NCBI GenBank assembly: GCA_016933985.1
Contig: JAFGTU010000189.1
Location: forward strand, 1 to 16,133
From: Sedimentisphaerales bacterium
GTDB taxonomy: Bacteria; Planctomycetota; Phycisphaerae; Sedimentisphaerales; Anaerobacaceae
Direction of reading: 5' to 3'
DNA length: 16,133 nucleotides
Part shown: piece by piece, positions 5,301-12,369 of the stretch
Layout of the letters: the number at the start of each line of letters is the position of its first letter
Numbering within the stretch: position 1 is the stretch's first letter
The notes under the pieces: model-generated
What the model saw: the letters and a program-made list of their open reading frames with translations, nothing else
Databases searched by the model: none
What the model was told of the DNA's origin: nothing
Translations under genes and position numbers: made by a program

Positions 5301-7331
5301 GTGGCTAACACCAGCGACATCCGCAATATCGTGCTCTTGGGGCACGGCGGCAGTGGAAAGACATCCCTCGCCGAGGCATTTCTGCACTTGACAGGGGCTA
5401 CAACCCGCCTGGGCAACGTGGGCGACAAAACGAGCGTCTGCGACTTCTACGACGAAGAAAAAGAGCATCAGCACTCGATACAATCCTCAATCGTTCACGT
5501 CAACCACGGCGGCAAGCTAATCAACATCATCGACACGCCCGGCTACCCCGACTTCATCGGCCCGGCCATCAAAGCCATACCGGCGGCGGAAACGGCCCTG
5601 ATAGTCATCTCCGCGGCAGCCGGTATCGAGACCAACACGCGAAAAACATTCGAGCTGGCCAGTAACGCGAACAAGGCAAGAATCATCGTCATAAACAAGA
5701 TGGACGCCGAGAACGTCGATATCCCGGAGCTGATAAAGAACATCCAGGAGTTCTTCGGGCCGCAGTGCCGGTGCGCGAACCTCCCGGCCGCCGACAAGGC
5801 GTCGGTAATCAACTGCATCGAGAACGATTCCGGGGATTCACCGGTCATGGACGTTGCACAGGCTCACACAGACCTCATCGAAAGTGTAATCGAGGCGGAC
5901 GACGACCTGATGGAGGCGTACCTCGGCGGCGAGGAGATTGCATCTGAGAAGATAGCCGCGGTCTTTGTGAAAGCACTGCAAGCCGGCACAATCACCCCCA
6001 TAGTATTCACCAACGCCCGCAACGAGGTTGGCGTTACAGAGCTGCTCGACATCATCGCAAAATACACCCCTTCGCCGGCACAAGCGGTCCCAACCGAGCT
6101 AAAGGACGGCGATACCGTAACTCAGCTAAACGCAGACCCCGGCGGACCGCTTGCGGGACTGGTTTTTCGCGTCGGATTCGACCCTCGCTCGAATATGAAG
6201 TTCTCCTCGATTAGAATCTTCAGCGGGACAATAAAGTCCGACACAGGCCTGCACAGAAACGCCGAGAAGAAATCCATCCGGCCGGGCCACATCCTGAAAA
6301 GCCAGGGCGGCGAGACAACGGAAACCGATGCAGGTGTAGCCGGCGACATTATCACCCTCGCCAAGGTCGAAGAACTCAAAACCGACGACCTCATTCACGA
6401 CGGCAAGGTCGCAGGCGTCTTCAAACTAATCCCAACGCCCGAACCAATGTTCTCCCTCGCTCTCGAACCTGCGGCAAGAGGCGATGAGCAGAAAATCGGC
6501 TCGGCCCTGGATAGGCTGTGCGAGGAAGATCCCTGCTTCAAGACCAGCCGGGATATGCAGACAAAGGAGCTGGTGGCAAGCGGAATGGGCGACCTGCACC
6601 TGAGAATAATGCTCGAAAAGATGCACAATCGCTCCAACCTCTCGGTAACGACCAAAGAGCCGAAAATCCCGTACCGAGAGACTATCACCGCCAAGGCCGA
6701 GGGCCACTACCGCCACAAGAAGCAGACCGGCGGCGCCGGACAGTTCGGAGAGGTCTATCTAAGAGTCGAGCCCGGCGAACGAAACAGCGACCCGCCACTT
6801 GATTTCAGTTGGGACATCTTCGGCGCCTCGATCCCGGGGCAGTTCGAGCCCGGCGTCGCCAAGGGAGTGAACGACGTTATGCAATCCGGCATAATCGCGG
6901 GATTTCCTTTGCAGGATATCAAGGTTTCGATTTACGACGGCAAGTACCATCCGGTCGATTCAAAGGAAGTGGCTTTCCGCGCGGCCGGCAAGGGCGCATT
7001 CATCGACGCCCTTGAAAAGGCAAAACCGGTGCTGCTGGAGCCGATTGTGAATATGGAAGTGACAATACCCGCCGAAAACATGGGCGATATTGCAGGAGAC
7101 CTCGCGTCAAAACGGGGCAGGGTCGTCGGACAGGACATGCTCGCAGGCAATTTCATCGTAATCAAGGCGCAGGTCCCGCTGGCGGAGATCAAGCAGTACA
7201 ACAGCCAGCTTAAAAGCGTTACCGGCGGACGAGGAAGCTACTCGATGACGCTGAGCCACTACGAGCTTGTCCCGCCGAACGTTCAGCAGCAAATAGTAGC
7301 GGCGCACGCAAAATCTAAAGAGGTAGAATAA
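5301..7331 (+). CDS. EF-G2-like translational GTPase
   Basis: This 676-residue protein has the full elongation factor G layout. The P-loop is GHGGSGKTS (14-22), not the AHIDAGKT of canonical EF-G. The G2 region reads KEHQHSIQSS where EF-G has ERGITI. DTPGYPDF (78-85) is G3 and NKMD (132-135) is G4. Domain II follows with GLVFRVGFDPRSN, then domain III with LEPAARGDEQKI and GMGDLHL. Domain IV carries KKQTGGAGQFGEV, and domain V ends in GGRGSYSMTLSHYE. These variants mark the EF-G2 (EF-G-like) subfamily, a paralogue of the main translocase whose cellular job is not well defined. It is cytosolic and binds GTP and the ribosome by family. The GTG start is chosen from GGAGG at 5287-5291. The stop is 2 bases before the DJ-1-family gene, so the two are coupled. 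The canonical fusA is presumably elsewhere. Confidence 0.9.
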   Translation: MANTSDIRNIVLLGHGGSGKTSLAEAFLHLTGATTRLGNVGDKTSVCDFYDEEKEHQHSIQSSIVHVNHGGKLINIIDTPGYPDFIGPAIKAIPAAETALIVISAAAGIETNTRKTFELASNANKARIIVINKMDAENVDIPELIKNIQEFFGPQCRCANLPAADKASVINCIENDSGDSPVMDVAQAHTDLIESVIEADDDLMEAYLGGEEIASEKIAAVFVKALQAGTITPIVFTNARNEVGVTELLDIIAKYTPSPAQAVPTELKDGDTVTQLNADPGGPLAGLVFRVGFDPRSNMKFSSIRIFSGTIKSDTGLHRNAEKKSIRPGHILKSQGGETTETDAGVAGDIITLAKVEELKTDDLIHDGKVAGVFKLIPTPEPMFSLALEPAARGDEQKIGSALDRLCEEDPCFKTSRDMQTKELVASGMGDLHLRIMLEKMHNRSNLSVTTKEPKIPYRETITAKAEGHYRHKKQTGGAGQFGEVYLRVEPGERNSDPPLDFSWDIFGASIPGQFEPGVAKGVNDVMQSGIIAGFPLQDIKVSIYDGKYHPVDSKEVAFRAAGKGAFIDALEKAKPVLLEPIVNMEVTIPAENMGDIAGDLASKRGRVVGQDMLAGNFIVIKAQVPLAEIKQYNSQLKSVTGGRGSYSMTLSHYELVPPNVQQQIVAAHAKSKEVE

Positions 7332-7333
7332 CG

Positions 7334-8014
7334 ATGAGTGATTTTGAATCGAACAGGATCAGTCGGCGTCGGGCATTGGGGGGCGTGCTGGGGGCTGCGG
7401 GAATTGCGGCGGTCGGTGCGGGAAGTCTTTCTGCGGGACAGCCAGCAGGAAGCAGCGTTGAGGGCAAGCGGGTGCTGGTCGCCATCGGGGAGTTCAGCGA
7501 GGGCATGGAGACTTACTATATGGTCTATCGGCTGATTGAAGAGGGGGCGGTGCCGGTTGTGGCGGCGGCGAAGGCAAAACGGGTGCAAATGGTCGTGCAC
7601 GATTTCGACCCGAAGTACACTAACTATACGGAGAGCCTCGGGTACCAAATCGAGGCTCAAGTGGCGTATAAGGATGTGGAGCCGGGCGGGTATGACGGAC
7701 TGCTGATTCCGGGAGGCCGCGGGCCGGAGGAGATTCGCCAGTATCAAGAGGCTCTTAAGATCACGGGGCACTTCTTGGATAAGAAGCTGCCGCTCGGCGC
7801 GATGTGTCACGGTCCGCAGGTACTGTATGCGGCCCGCTCCATCAAGGGGCGTAGGATAGCTGCGTATAATGGGATTCGTGCGGATATTGAGCTGGCGGGC
7901 GGCGTCTTTGTCGATGAGCCGGCTGTGGTGGACGGGGCGCTGGTCACATCTCGCGGCTGGCCGGATTTGCCGTACTTTATGCCGAAGTTCCTGAAGGTCC
8001 TGGCGGGTAAGTGA
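7334..8014 (+). CDS. Tat-exported DJ-1/PfpI-family protein
   Basis: The 226-residue product starts with a twin-arginine signal: ISRRRALGG (9-17), a weakly hydrophobic stretch to about residue 33, and a probable cleavage near SAG-QP. The mature part is a DJ-1/PfpI (class I glutamine amidotransferase-like) domain. RVLVAIGEFSEG opens it, IPGGRGPEEIR lies at 125-135, and the nucleophile elbow GAMCHGPQVL places Cys158-His159. Glu56 may be the acid that tunes the cysteine. Family members include proteases, glyoxalase/deglycase-like enzymes and chaperones, so no reaction is claimed. The Tat signal implies the protein folds in the cytoplasm and is then exported to the periplasm or another extracytoplasmic compartment. 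It begins 2 bases after the EF-G2 stop and is followed by a hairpin. Codon use is more GC- and GG-rich than in its partner. Confidence 0.88.
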   Translation: MSDFESNRISRRRALGGVLGAAGIAAVGAGSLSAGQPAGSSVEGKRVLVAIGEFSEGMETYYMVYRLIEEGAVPVVAAAKAKRVQMVVHDFDPKYTNYTESLGYQIEAQVAYKDVEPGGYDGLLIPGGRGPEEIRQYQEALKITGHFLDKKLPLGAMCHGPQVLYAARSIKGRRIAAYNGIRADIELAGGVFVDEPAVVDGALVTSRGWPDLPYFMPKFLKVLAGK

Positions 8015-8015
8015 G

Positions 8016-8042
8016 TTGTGGCCGCGCCACAAGTGGGTTTTA
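8016..8042 (+). terminator. Hairpin ending the EF-G2/DJ-1 unit
   Basis: Two bases after the stop, TTGTGGC-CGC-GCCACAA (8016-8032) forms a perfect 7-pair stem with a 3-base loop. GTGGGTTTTA follows, so there is only a short T-run, offset by about 5 bases. Its place between convergent genes favours a terminator. The palindrome could act from either side, but the minus-strand side has no T-run. Confidence 0.5.
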
Positions 8043-8100
8043 CGCCGCTAAACGCATACAAAACTCTGGGCCAAGTAGTAAACGGGGGTGCTGGTTCCTG

Positions 8101-10818
8101 CTATTTCAAGCGGAGTCCGCCTGGGCCGACGATGTCGGCTTTGATTGTGTCCGTCTTCAGGTCGTATTCGATTTCATCCGCGAGCATACCGTTAACCATG
8201 CACGGGAAGGACTCGCTGCCGGTGACCTTCATCAATTGCTTTGCGTGGTCGTAGAAGAGTCTTCCGCCAATGAACTCGCGGTCCTTGGCCTGATATGTTA
8301 TTCCGCCGGAAGCGATGAGAGTGACCAGCTCGGTGTCGCCGGCGGCAGTCTCTACGAGGTCGGCCTCGACGTGGTTTGCGGTGACTATGCGAACGTCGCC
8401 GAGTTGGCCGCTTCTGATGGGGATATATCTGACCACAATGGGCCCATCCGCTGCGGCATCGGCGATGATTAGATTCCTGCTCTTGAAGTACTTGAGGCTG
8501 TCGAAGTTCTGTATGCGCGCCCAGCAGGGCCTTTTAAGGCTGAATGCGCCGGCGGCGTCGTTGGGGTCTTCGACGAGATGGGAATTATCCAGCCATATTT
8601 CCGCCGGCCCGGCGGCGGTGAAGAGCTCCTCATTGGGGTCATAATCGAATCTGCGGGATATCAACTCTATTCCGCTGAGCTGCTTATCTCCGGCCATTTT
8701 CTTTGTTGCAAGCGTTACAACTCCGCCGGAGGCCGTCAGGTGCTCAATGCCCACAGTTGAGTTTGAAGGCCGCTCATTGCTGTCGGCCGGTAAATCAACG
8801 GTTATTCTCTGGGATGAGAGAATGTAATGTTCAACGAAATTCGGGCTCTCTCGCAAAACTACCGCCTTGGAATCGCCCTCGAACAGCACCTGATTGGCGG
8901 CGGGGAGGAAACGGGCCTGTTTCTTGGCGGTGAGCGCAGCGGGAAGCGGGGCGGCGTTCGGCTCATTACTGTCGAAGGCGTCCACGTAAGATACGAGCTG
9001 CACAGGTCCGACAGCGATAACATCCGGGACACCGCGTGCTTTCCCGGCAGTCTGTTTGGGCAGATTCGCAATAAACCTGGGCGAGGTAAGGGTGAAGTCC
9101 GGCTTTGAGGGAAGGGCGACCGGGCGCATAGTGCAAACGCAGTTGACGTCGAAGACGACCTGATTTGAATCCGGTATGAATCTTGCCTGGTGCTGGGCGG
9201 TAATGCTCACCGGAGCCGGAGGCTCGCCGGTGGCGGCAGCGTTGGAGTCCTCGACGTAGAAAACCAGCTCGACCGGCCCGGCTGCCACGACATCGCCTGG
9301 GCTTCGAGTTCTGCCGGACGTATCCTTGGGCATATTAACGGTGAACTGCGATGCCGTTAAGGTGACGTCTCGCTGCTGCTGCAAGCCTTGCTGCGGCATC
9401 TTCAGCAGGCAGTCGCCGTTGAAGATCGCCTGGTTCGAGCGTTTGACTAAATGCACGGCTTCGGTCGCCGTTACTGTCACGGGGACGCTGGTTTCGTTGG
9501 GTTCGAGAGTTATCATGCTGCCGGTGTAGAAGACGAGCTCTGCCGGGCCGGCGGCAACAGCATCTCCGCTGACGGAGTTGTAGTCGATTCTTTCTGTCTG
9601 GAAGGTCGATCTTCCGTTGGGATCGTCAAAAGCCGAGGGACGATACGCAGACCCGCGCAGGTTATCCGTTTGGGCCCGGGGGAAATCGGCGAGGGTCCTC
9701 TTTGAATTCATCGGGACAATGAGTATGCCGTTGTCACAGGTTACTACTATCTCGATCATCTCCTCCGCCGGGGCAGTGGGGGGATTGGGGGGATTGGGCT
9801 TGGGGCCGTCGGCTTTGAGTGCAGCCACAGGCTCCCTTTCAGTATCGGGGCCGCTTGTATCGACGAGGCTGTTGGGGTCTTCGACTATGAGAGTCGTTGA
9901 CCACAGGATGTCATTTATGCAGACTTCATTGCGGGCGAAGATAATTTCATCAGGCGTATCGACAACAACGTTCTCACTGAGGATGCACCTATAGTATTTC
10001 GATTGTTCGGGCTGGGCCGTTTCCGCGGGCGGAGTCGTTGTGCCGACAGGCGGCTTCTTGGCGGCGCCCTGCGGTGTAGAGACGGCGGAATCGGCTTTCG
10101 GGGCCTTCGCCGGGGTTTGTTCGGAAGATGTGGAATCAAGCCTTGAGACGGAAGCGGCAGCGGAGCTTCTCATTCGCATCGAATCCAGCCGCTGCAGGCG
10201 AAGGTAGTCGAGCCGCTGGGTCTGGTCGTTATATACAAATTCCAGCCCCTTGCCGTATATGTTCATATCTTCTGAGACGAGTTTGACCGGGCCTGGCGTC
10301 GAGAATTGGGATTTGTCGCTTACAAAAATAAGGTTGTCAAGGTGGATTGTGGTCTCCCGGTATTTTTCTTGCTCGAGGGGCAGAATACGTATTGTGACGT
10401 TGCCCTGGAACGTTGCATCCTTTGGCGTTGAGCGCTCGCCGACGGTTAGTATCTCCGTAGTCCCATGGTCGGCGGTGATGTCAAACTGGAATTTCTCCTG
10501 ATAGACCTTCATCCATGGTTTATCCACTTCCCAGGTGTCGCCAACCGTTCGGACAAGCTCCGCGAATCCAAACTCCCTGTCGATTTGTTTGGTTTTTGGG
10601 TTGCGGTGGATGTAGGTTGTCCCCCTGAGCACATCGACCATAGCAGGTCCGATTCTGCCGCCCTGGCCGTCGAAGGTCGGCACATTGATGTCGTTGACAT
10701 CCGCGCCGCCGCCGATCTTGATGGGCGGGGTCTTGCTTGAGCGGCTGTACATAACGTATGCGCCGACGATGATCGCCAAAGCGACAAGGCCCACGAGTAT
10801 TTTTCTCAGAAACCGCAT
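8101..10818 (-). CDS. Giant membrane-anchored LptC/LptA (OstA)-like protein
   Basis: The product has 905 residues from ATG 10818. One N-terminal membrane helix (about 3-25, FLRKILVGLVALAIIVGAYV) anchors it with the rest outside, as in LptC. Residues of about 60-205 resemble an LptC domain (ATFQGNVTIRI, then LDNLIF, STPGPVKLVSEDMNIYGKGLEF). A Ser/Ala/Pro linker follows at 225-275 and another at 330-352. Three units start GDAVAAGPAELVFY (418), GDVVAAGPVELVFY (508) and PDVIAVGPVQLVSY (598), exactly 90 residues apart. The C-terminus (828-905, ASGGITYQ, GGRLFYD, ADEIEYDLKTDTI) is OstA-like. LptC and LptA carry LPS across the periplasm through stacked beta-jellyrolls; E. coli LptC has only 191 residues. 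The gene lies 11 bases after kdsC, the classic lptC position. No separate lptA or lptB follows: the next gene is convergent. The transport role is inferred from context and motifs. Confidence 0.72.
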   Translation of the reverse strand: MRFLRKILVGLVALAIIVGAYVMYSRSSKTPPIKIGGGADVNDINVPTFDGQGGRIGPAMVDVLRGTTYIHRNPKTKQIDREFGFAELVRTVGDTWEVDKPWMKVYQEKFQFDITADHGTTEILTVGERSTPKDATFQGNVTIRILPLEQEKYRETTIHLDNLIFVSDKSQFSTPGPVKLVSEDMNIYGKGLEFVYNDQTQRLDYLRLQRLDSMRMRSSAAASVSRLDSTSSEQTPAKAPKADSAVSTPQGAAKKPPVGTTTPPAETAQPEQSKYYRCILSENVVVDTPDEIIFARNEVCINDILWSTTLIVEDPNSLVDTSGPDTEREPVAALKADGPKPNPPNPPTAPAEEMIEIVVTCDNGILIVPMNSKRTLADFPRAQTDNLRGSAYRPSAFDDPNGRSTFQTERIDYNSVSGDAVAAGPAELVFYTGSMITLEPNETSVPVTVTATEAVHLVKRSNQAIFNGDCLLKMPQQGLQQQRDVTLTASQFTVNMPKDTSGRTRSPGDVVAAGPVELVFYVEDSNAAATGEPPAPVSITAQHQARFIPDSNQVVFDVNCVCTMRPVALPSKPDFTLTSPRFIANLPKQTAGKARGVPDVIAVGPVQLVSYVDAFDSNEPNAAPLPAALTAKKQARFLPAANQVLFEGDSKAVVLRESPNFVEHYILSSQRITVDLPADSNERPSNSTVGIEHLTASGGVVTLATKKMAGDKQLSGIELISRRFDYDPNEELFTAAGPAEIWLDNSHLVEDPNDAAGAFSLKRPCWARIQNFDSLKYFKSRNLIIADAAADGPIVVRYIPIRSGQLGDVRIVTANHVEADLVETAAGDTELVTLIASGGITYQAKDREFIGGRLFYDHAKQLMKVTGSESFPCMVNGMLADEIEYDLKTDTIKADIVGPGGLRLK
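8758..9567 (-). repeat. Three tandem 270-base coding repeats
   Basis: Within the LptC-like gene, the units 9567-9298, 9297-9028 and 9027-8758 each encode 90 residues. Each begins [GP]D.[VI]A.GP..LV.Y, passes through A..[HR][FL].[KP].[SA]NQ..F, and ends before the next start. The protein pattern is clear, while synonymous positions differ widely, so the duplications look old. A related GPAEIWL occurs once more downstream, out of phase. Each unit probably forms one turn or segment of a beta-jellyroll. Confidence 0.75.
9778..9805 (+). other. Potential G-quadruplex in the LptC-like gene
   Basis: The plus strand has four G-runs (6, 6, 3 and 4 Gs) separated by ATT, ATT and CTT, a canonical short-loop G-quadruplex pattern. 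It lies on the template strand of the minus-strand gene and encodes the proline-rich NPPNPP linker. It may simply follow from proline codons. Confidence 0.5.
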
Positions 10819-10823
10819 TGTGG

Positions 10824-10830
10824 TCCTACT
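10824..10830 (-). promoter_or_regulatory. Ribosome binding site deciding the LptC-like start
   Basis: AGTAGGA on the minus strand lies 5 bases before ATG 10818 and overlaps the last base of the kdsC stop. An upstream in-frame start at 10869 would overlap kdsC by 40 bases and add 17 polar residues before the membrane helix. Confidence 0.6.
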
Positions 10831-11348
10831 CAGGCCTCCGGCAGATACCTTTTCATAAGGTCCTGCCACTTTCCTTTAGTCTTTAGAATATACTCTATCA
10901 CCTCCCGTACCGCACCTGCGCCTCCGGGCCTGGCGGTGACGTAGTCGGCGTATTCTTTCAGCTCGTTATCGGCATTTGCGACGGCTGCGCCGAAACCGAC
11001 GCAGCGCATAACGGGCAGATCGGGCAGGTCGTCGCCGATATAGGCGACATTCTCCGGCGCCAGGCCAAGCTCGTCAAGCAGCTTCTCCAGGGCCGGCAGC
11101 TTGTAGTGGCAGCCCTCCAGGACGTGCTCGATCTCGAGCTGCTCGGCGCGTATCTTCGTGGGCGGCGAGCTCCTGCCGCTGATGATTGCCGTCTTGAAGC
11201 CCGCTCTTTGCCACAGACGAATTCCGTGGCCGTCCCGCACGTTGAAGGATTTTGCCTCGCTGCCGTCGGCGTTTACAATTATCGAGCCGTCCGTCAGGAC
11301 TCCGTCAACATCCAGCACGAGCAGCTCTATTTTGTCAAGGCTCTCCAT
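10830..11348 (-). CDS. kdsC: 3-deoxy-D-manno-octulosonate 8-phosphate phosphatase
   Basis: KdsC removes phosphate from Kdo 8-phosphate, giving the Kdo used in lipid A-core assembly; it acts in the cytosol as a cap-less HAD tetramer. The 172-residue length fits the family. Motifs: DVDGVLTDG with Asp13 and Asp15, ISGRSS with Ser57, Lys83 in CHYKL, and GDDLPDLPVM with Asp106, Asp107 and Asp110. The C-terminal ARPGGAGAVREV segment is the family-specific tail that reaches the neighbouring active site. KDGHG-type context is seen as VRDGHGI. The ATG lies 9 bases after the kdsD stop and the stop is 11 bases before the LptC-like ATG, so the three are one transcript in the usual LPS order. Confidence 0.93.
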   Translation of the reverse strand: MESLDKIELLVLDVDGVLTDGSIIVNADGSEAKSFNVRDGHGIRLWQRAGFKTAIISGRSSPPTKIRAEQLEIEHVLEGCHYKLPALEKLLDELGLAPENVAYIGDDLPDLPVMRCVGFGAAVANADNELKEYADYVTARPGGAGAVREVIEYILKTKGKWQDLMKRYLPEA

Positions 11349-11357
11349 TCTTGGCTC

Positions 11358-12335
11358 TTATCCCACGATCTTGATTGTCAGGATATCCTGTACGTCTATA
11401 AGTCCTACGGGTCTCCCCGCCCCGTCGATGACCGGCAGCTCGTCGATCCTGTACTTGTGAAAAATAGCCGTCGCTTCGGCCGCGAGAGCGTCGAGCCGGA
11501 TTTTCTTGCACCCCGCCGTCATAACGTCGCGCGCCTTGCGGCTGAGGGCCTTGGCGCCCTGCGCGGTCATCAAGCGGCGAAGGTCCGCATCGGTAACAAT
11601 GCCGGCCAGCACGCCGGCGGCATCCACCACCATTACGGCGCCGTGGCGCTTGACGTCGCAGGTTGCCGCGAGCAACTGCTCGATAGTATCATCGATGTTG
11701 GCCAGCGGCAGTTTCTCGCCGGGCCGGAACATCATGGACTGCTCGACTGTCATGAGCTTGGCGCCGAGCGAGCCTCCCGGATGGAACCTGACGTAGTCCT
11801 CGACGCTGAAATTGCGGGCCTTCATAACGGTAAAGGCCAGCGCATCTCCCACGGCGAGCATACACGTGGTCGAGACGCTCGGGGCGACTCCGAGCGGGCA
11901 GGCCTCGGTGATCCGGCCCATGCACAGAACCACCTCGCTATGCTTGCTGAGGGTGGAATCCCTCTCTCCGGTCAGCGCAATGAGCTTTACGCCCAACTGC
12001 TTGACAAGGTTTATCAGCCGGGTAATCTCGTCGGTCTCGCCGCCGTAACTAAGCACCATAACAACGTCGTCGCTTCGCAGCCGCCCCAGATCGCCATGGA
12101 CGGCCTCGGCAGGATGCAGAAAGTGGCTCGGTGTCCCGGTCGAGGCCATAGTCGCGCTGATCTTTTGGGCGATGATTCCCGCCTTGCCGATCCCGCTGAC
12201 GATGCAAGAGCCCTTGCAGGCATAGATCATCTCGACCGCCCGGGCGAAAGACTCATCCACTATATGCGTAACCGAGCTGATAGCCTCAGCCTCAGCCTCG
12301 ATAACCCTGCGTGCATAATCAAGATCGAACTTCAC
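11358..12335 (-). CDS. kdsD: D-arabinose 5-phosphate isomerase (SIS plus two CBS domains)
   Basis: KdsD converts ribulose 5-phosphate to arabinose 5-phosphate, the first step toward Kdo. The 325-residue protein has an SIS domain (about 35-190) and two CBS domains (about 200-325). SIS motifs: SGIGKAG (47-53), FLHPAEAVHGDLG (72-84), EACPLGVAPS (144-153) and HPGGSLGAKL (185-194). Lys51, Glu103, Glu144 and His185 sit exactly 8 residues below the E. coli catalytic set Lys59, Glu111, Glu152 and His193 (numbers from memory), so the active site looks complete. Where many SIS proteins read SGES, this one has YGGET. The start is GTG, with AAGGAG 11 bases upstream, a slightly long spacing. It lies 34 bases after the methyltransferase stop. 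KpsF/GutQ-type isoenzymes share the fold, but kdsC next door favours KdsD. Confidence 0.93.
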   Translation of the reverse strand: MKFDLDYARRVIEAEAEAISSVTHIVDESFARAVEMIYACKGSCIVSGIGKAGIIAQKISATMASTGTPSHFLHPAEAVHGDLGRLRSDDVVMVLSYGGETDEITRLINLVKQLGVKLIALTGERDSTLSKHSEVVLCMGRITEACPLGVAPSVSTTCMLAVGDALAFTVMKARNFSVEDYVRFHPGGSLGAKLMTVEQSMMFRPGEKLPLANIDDTIEQLLAATCDVKRHGAVMVVDAAGVLAGIVTDADLRRLMTAQGAKALSRKARDVMTAGCKKIRLDALAAEATAIFHKYRIDELPVIDGAGRPVGLIDVQDILTIKIVG

Positions 12336-12369
12336 TTCTTTCTTTGCTCCTTACCACTCTTCAGGAACC

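Noticed and set aside
7283..8032. A 249-codon open frame on the minus strand
   Set aside because: It is antisense to the DJ-1-family gene, which has a Tat signal, a nucleophile elbow and a start coupled to EF-G2.
12282..12299. GCCTCA triplet-like repeat in kdsD
   Set aside because: It encodes an alternating Glu-Ala helix (EAEAEA) of the N-terminus; three copies are not remarkable.
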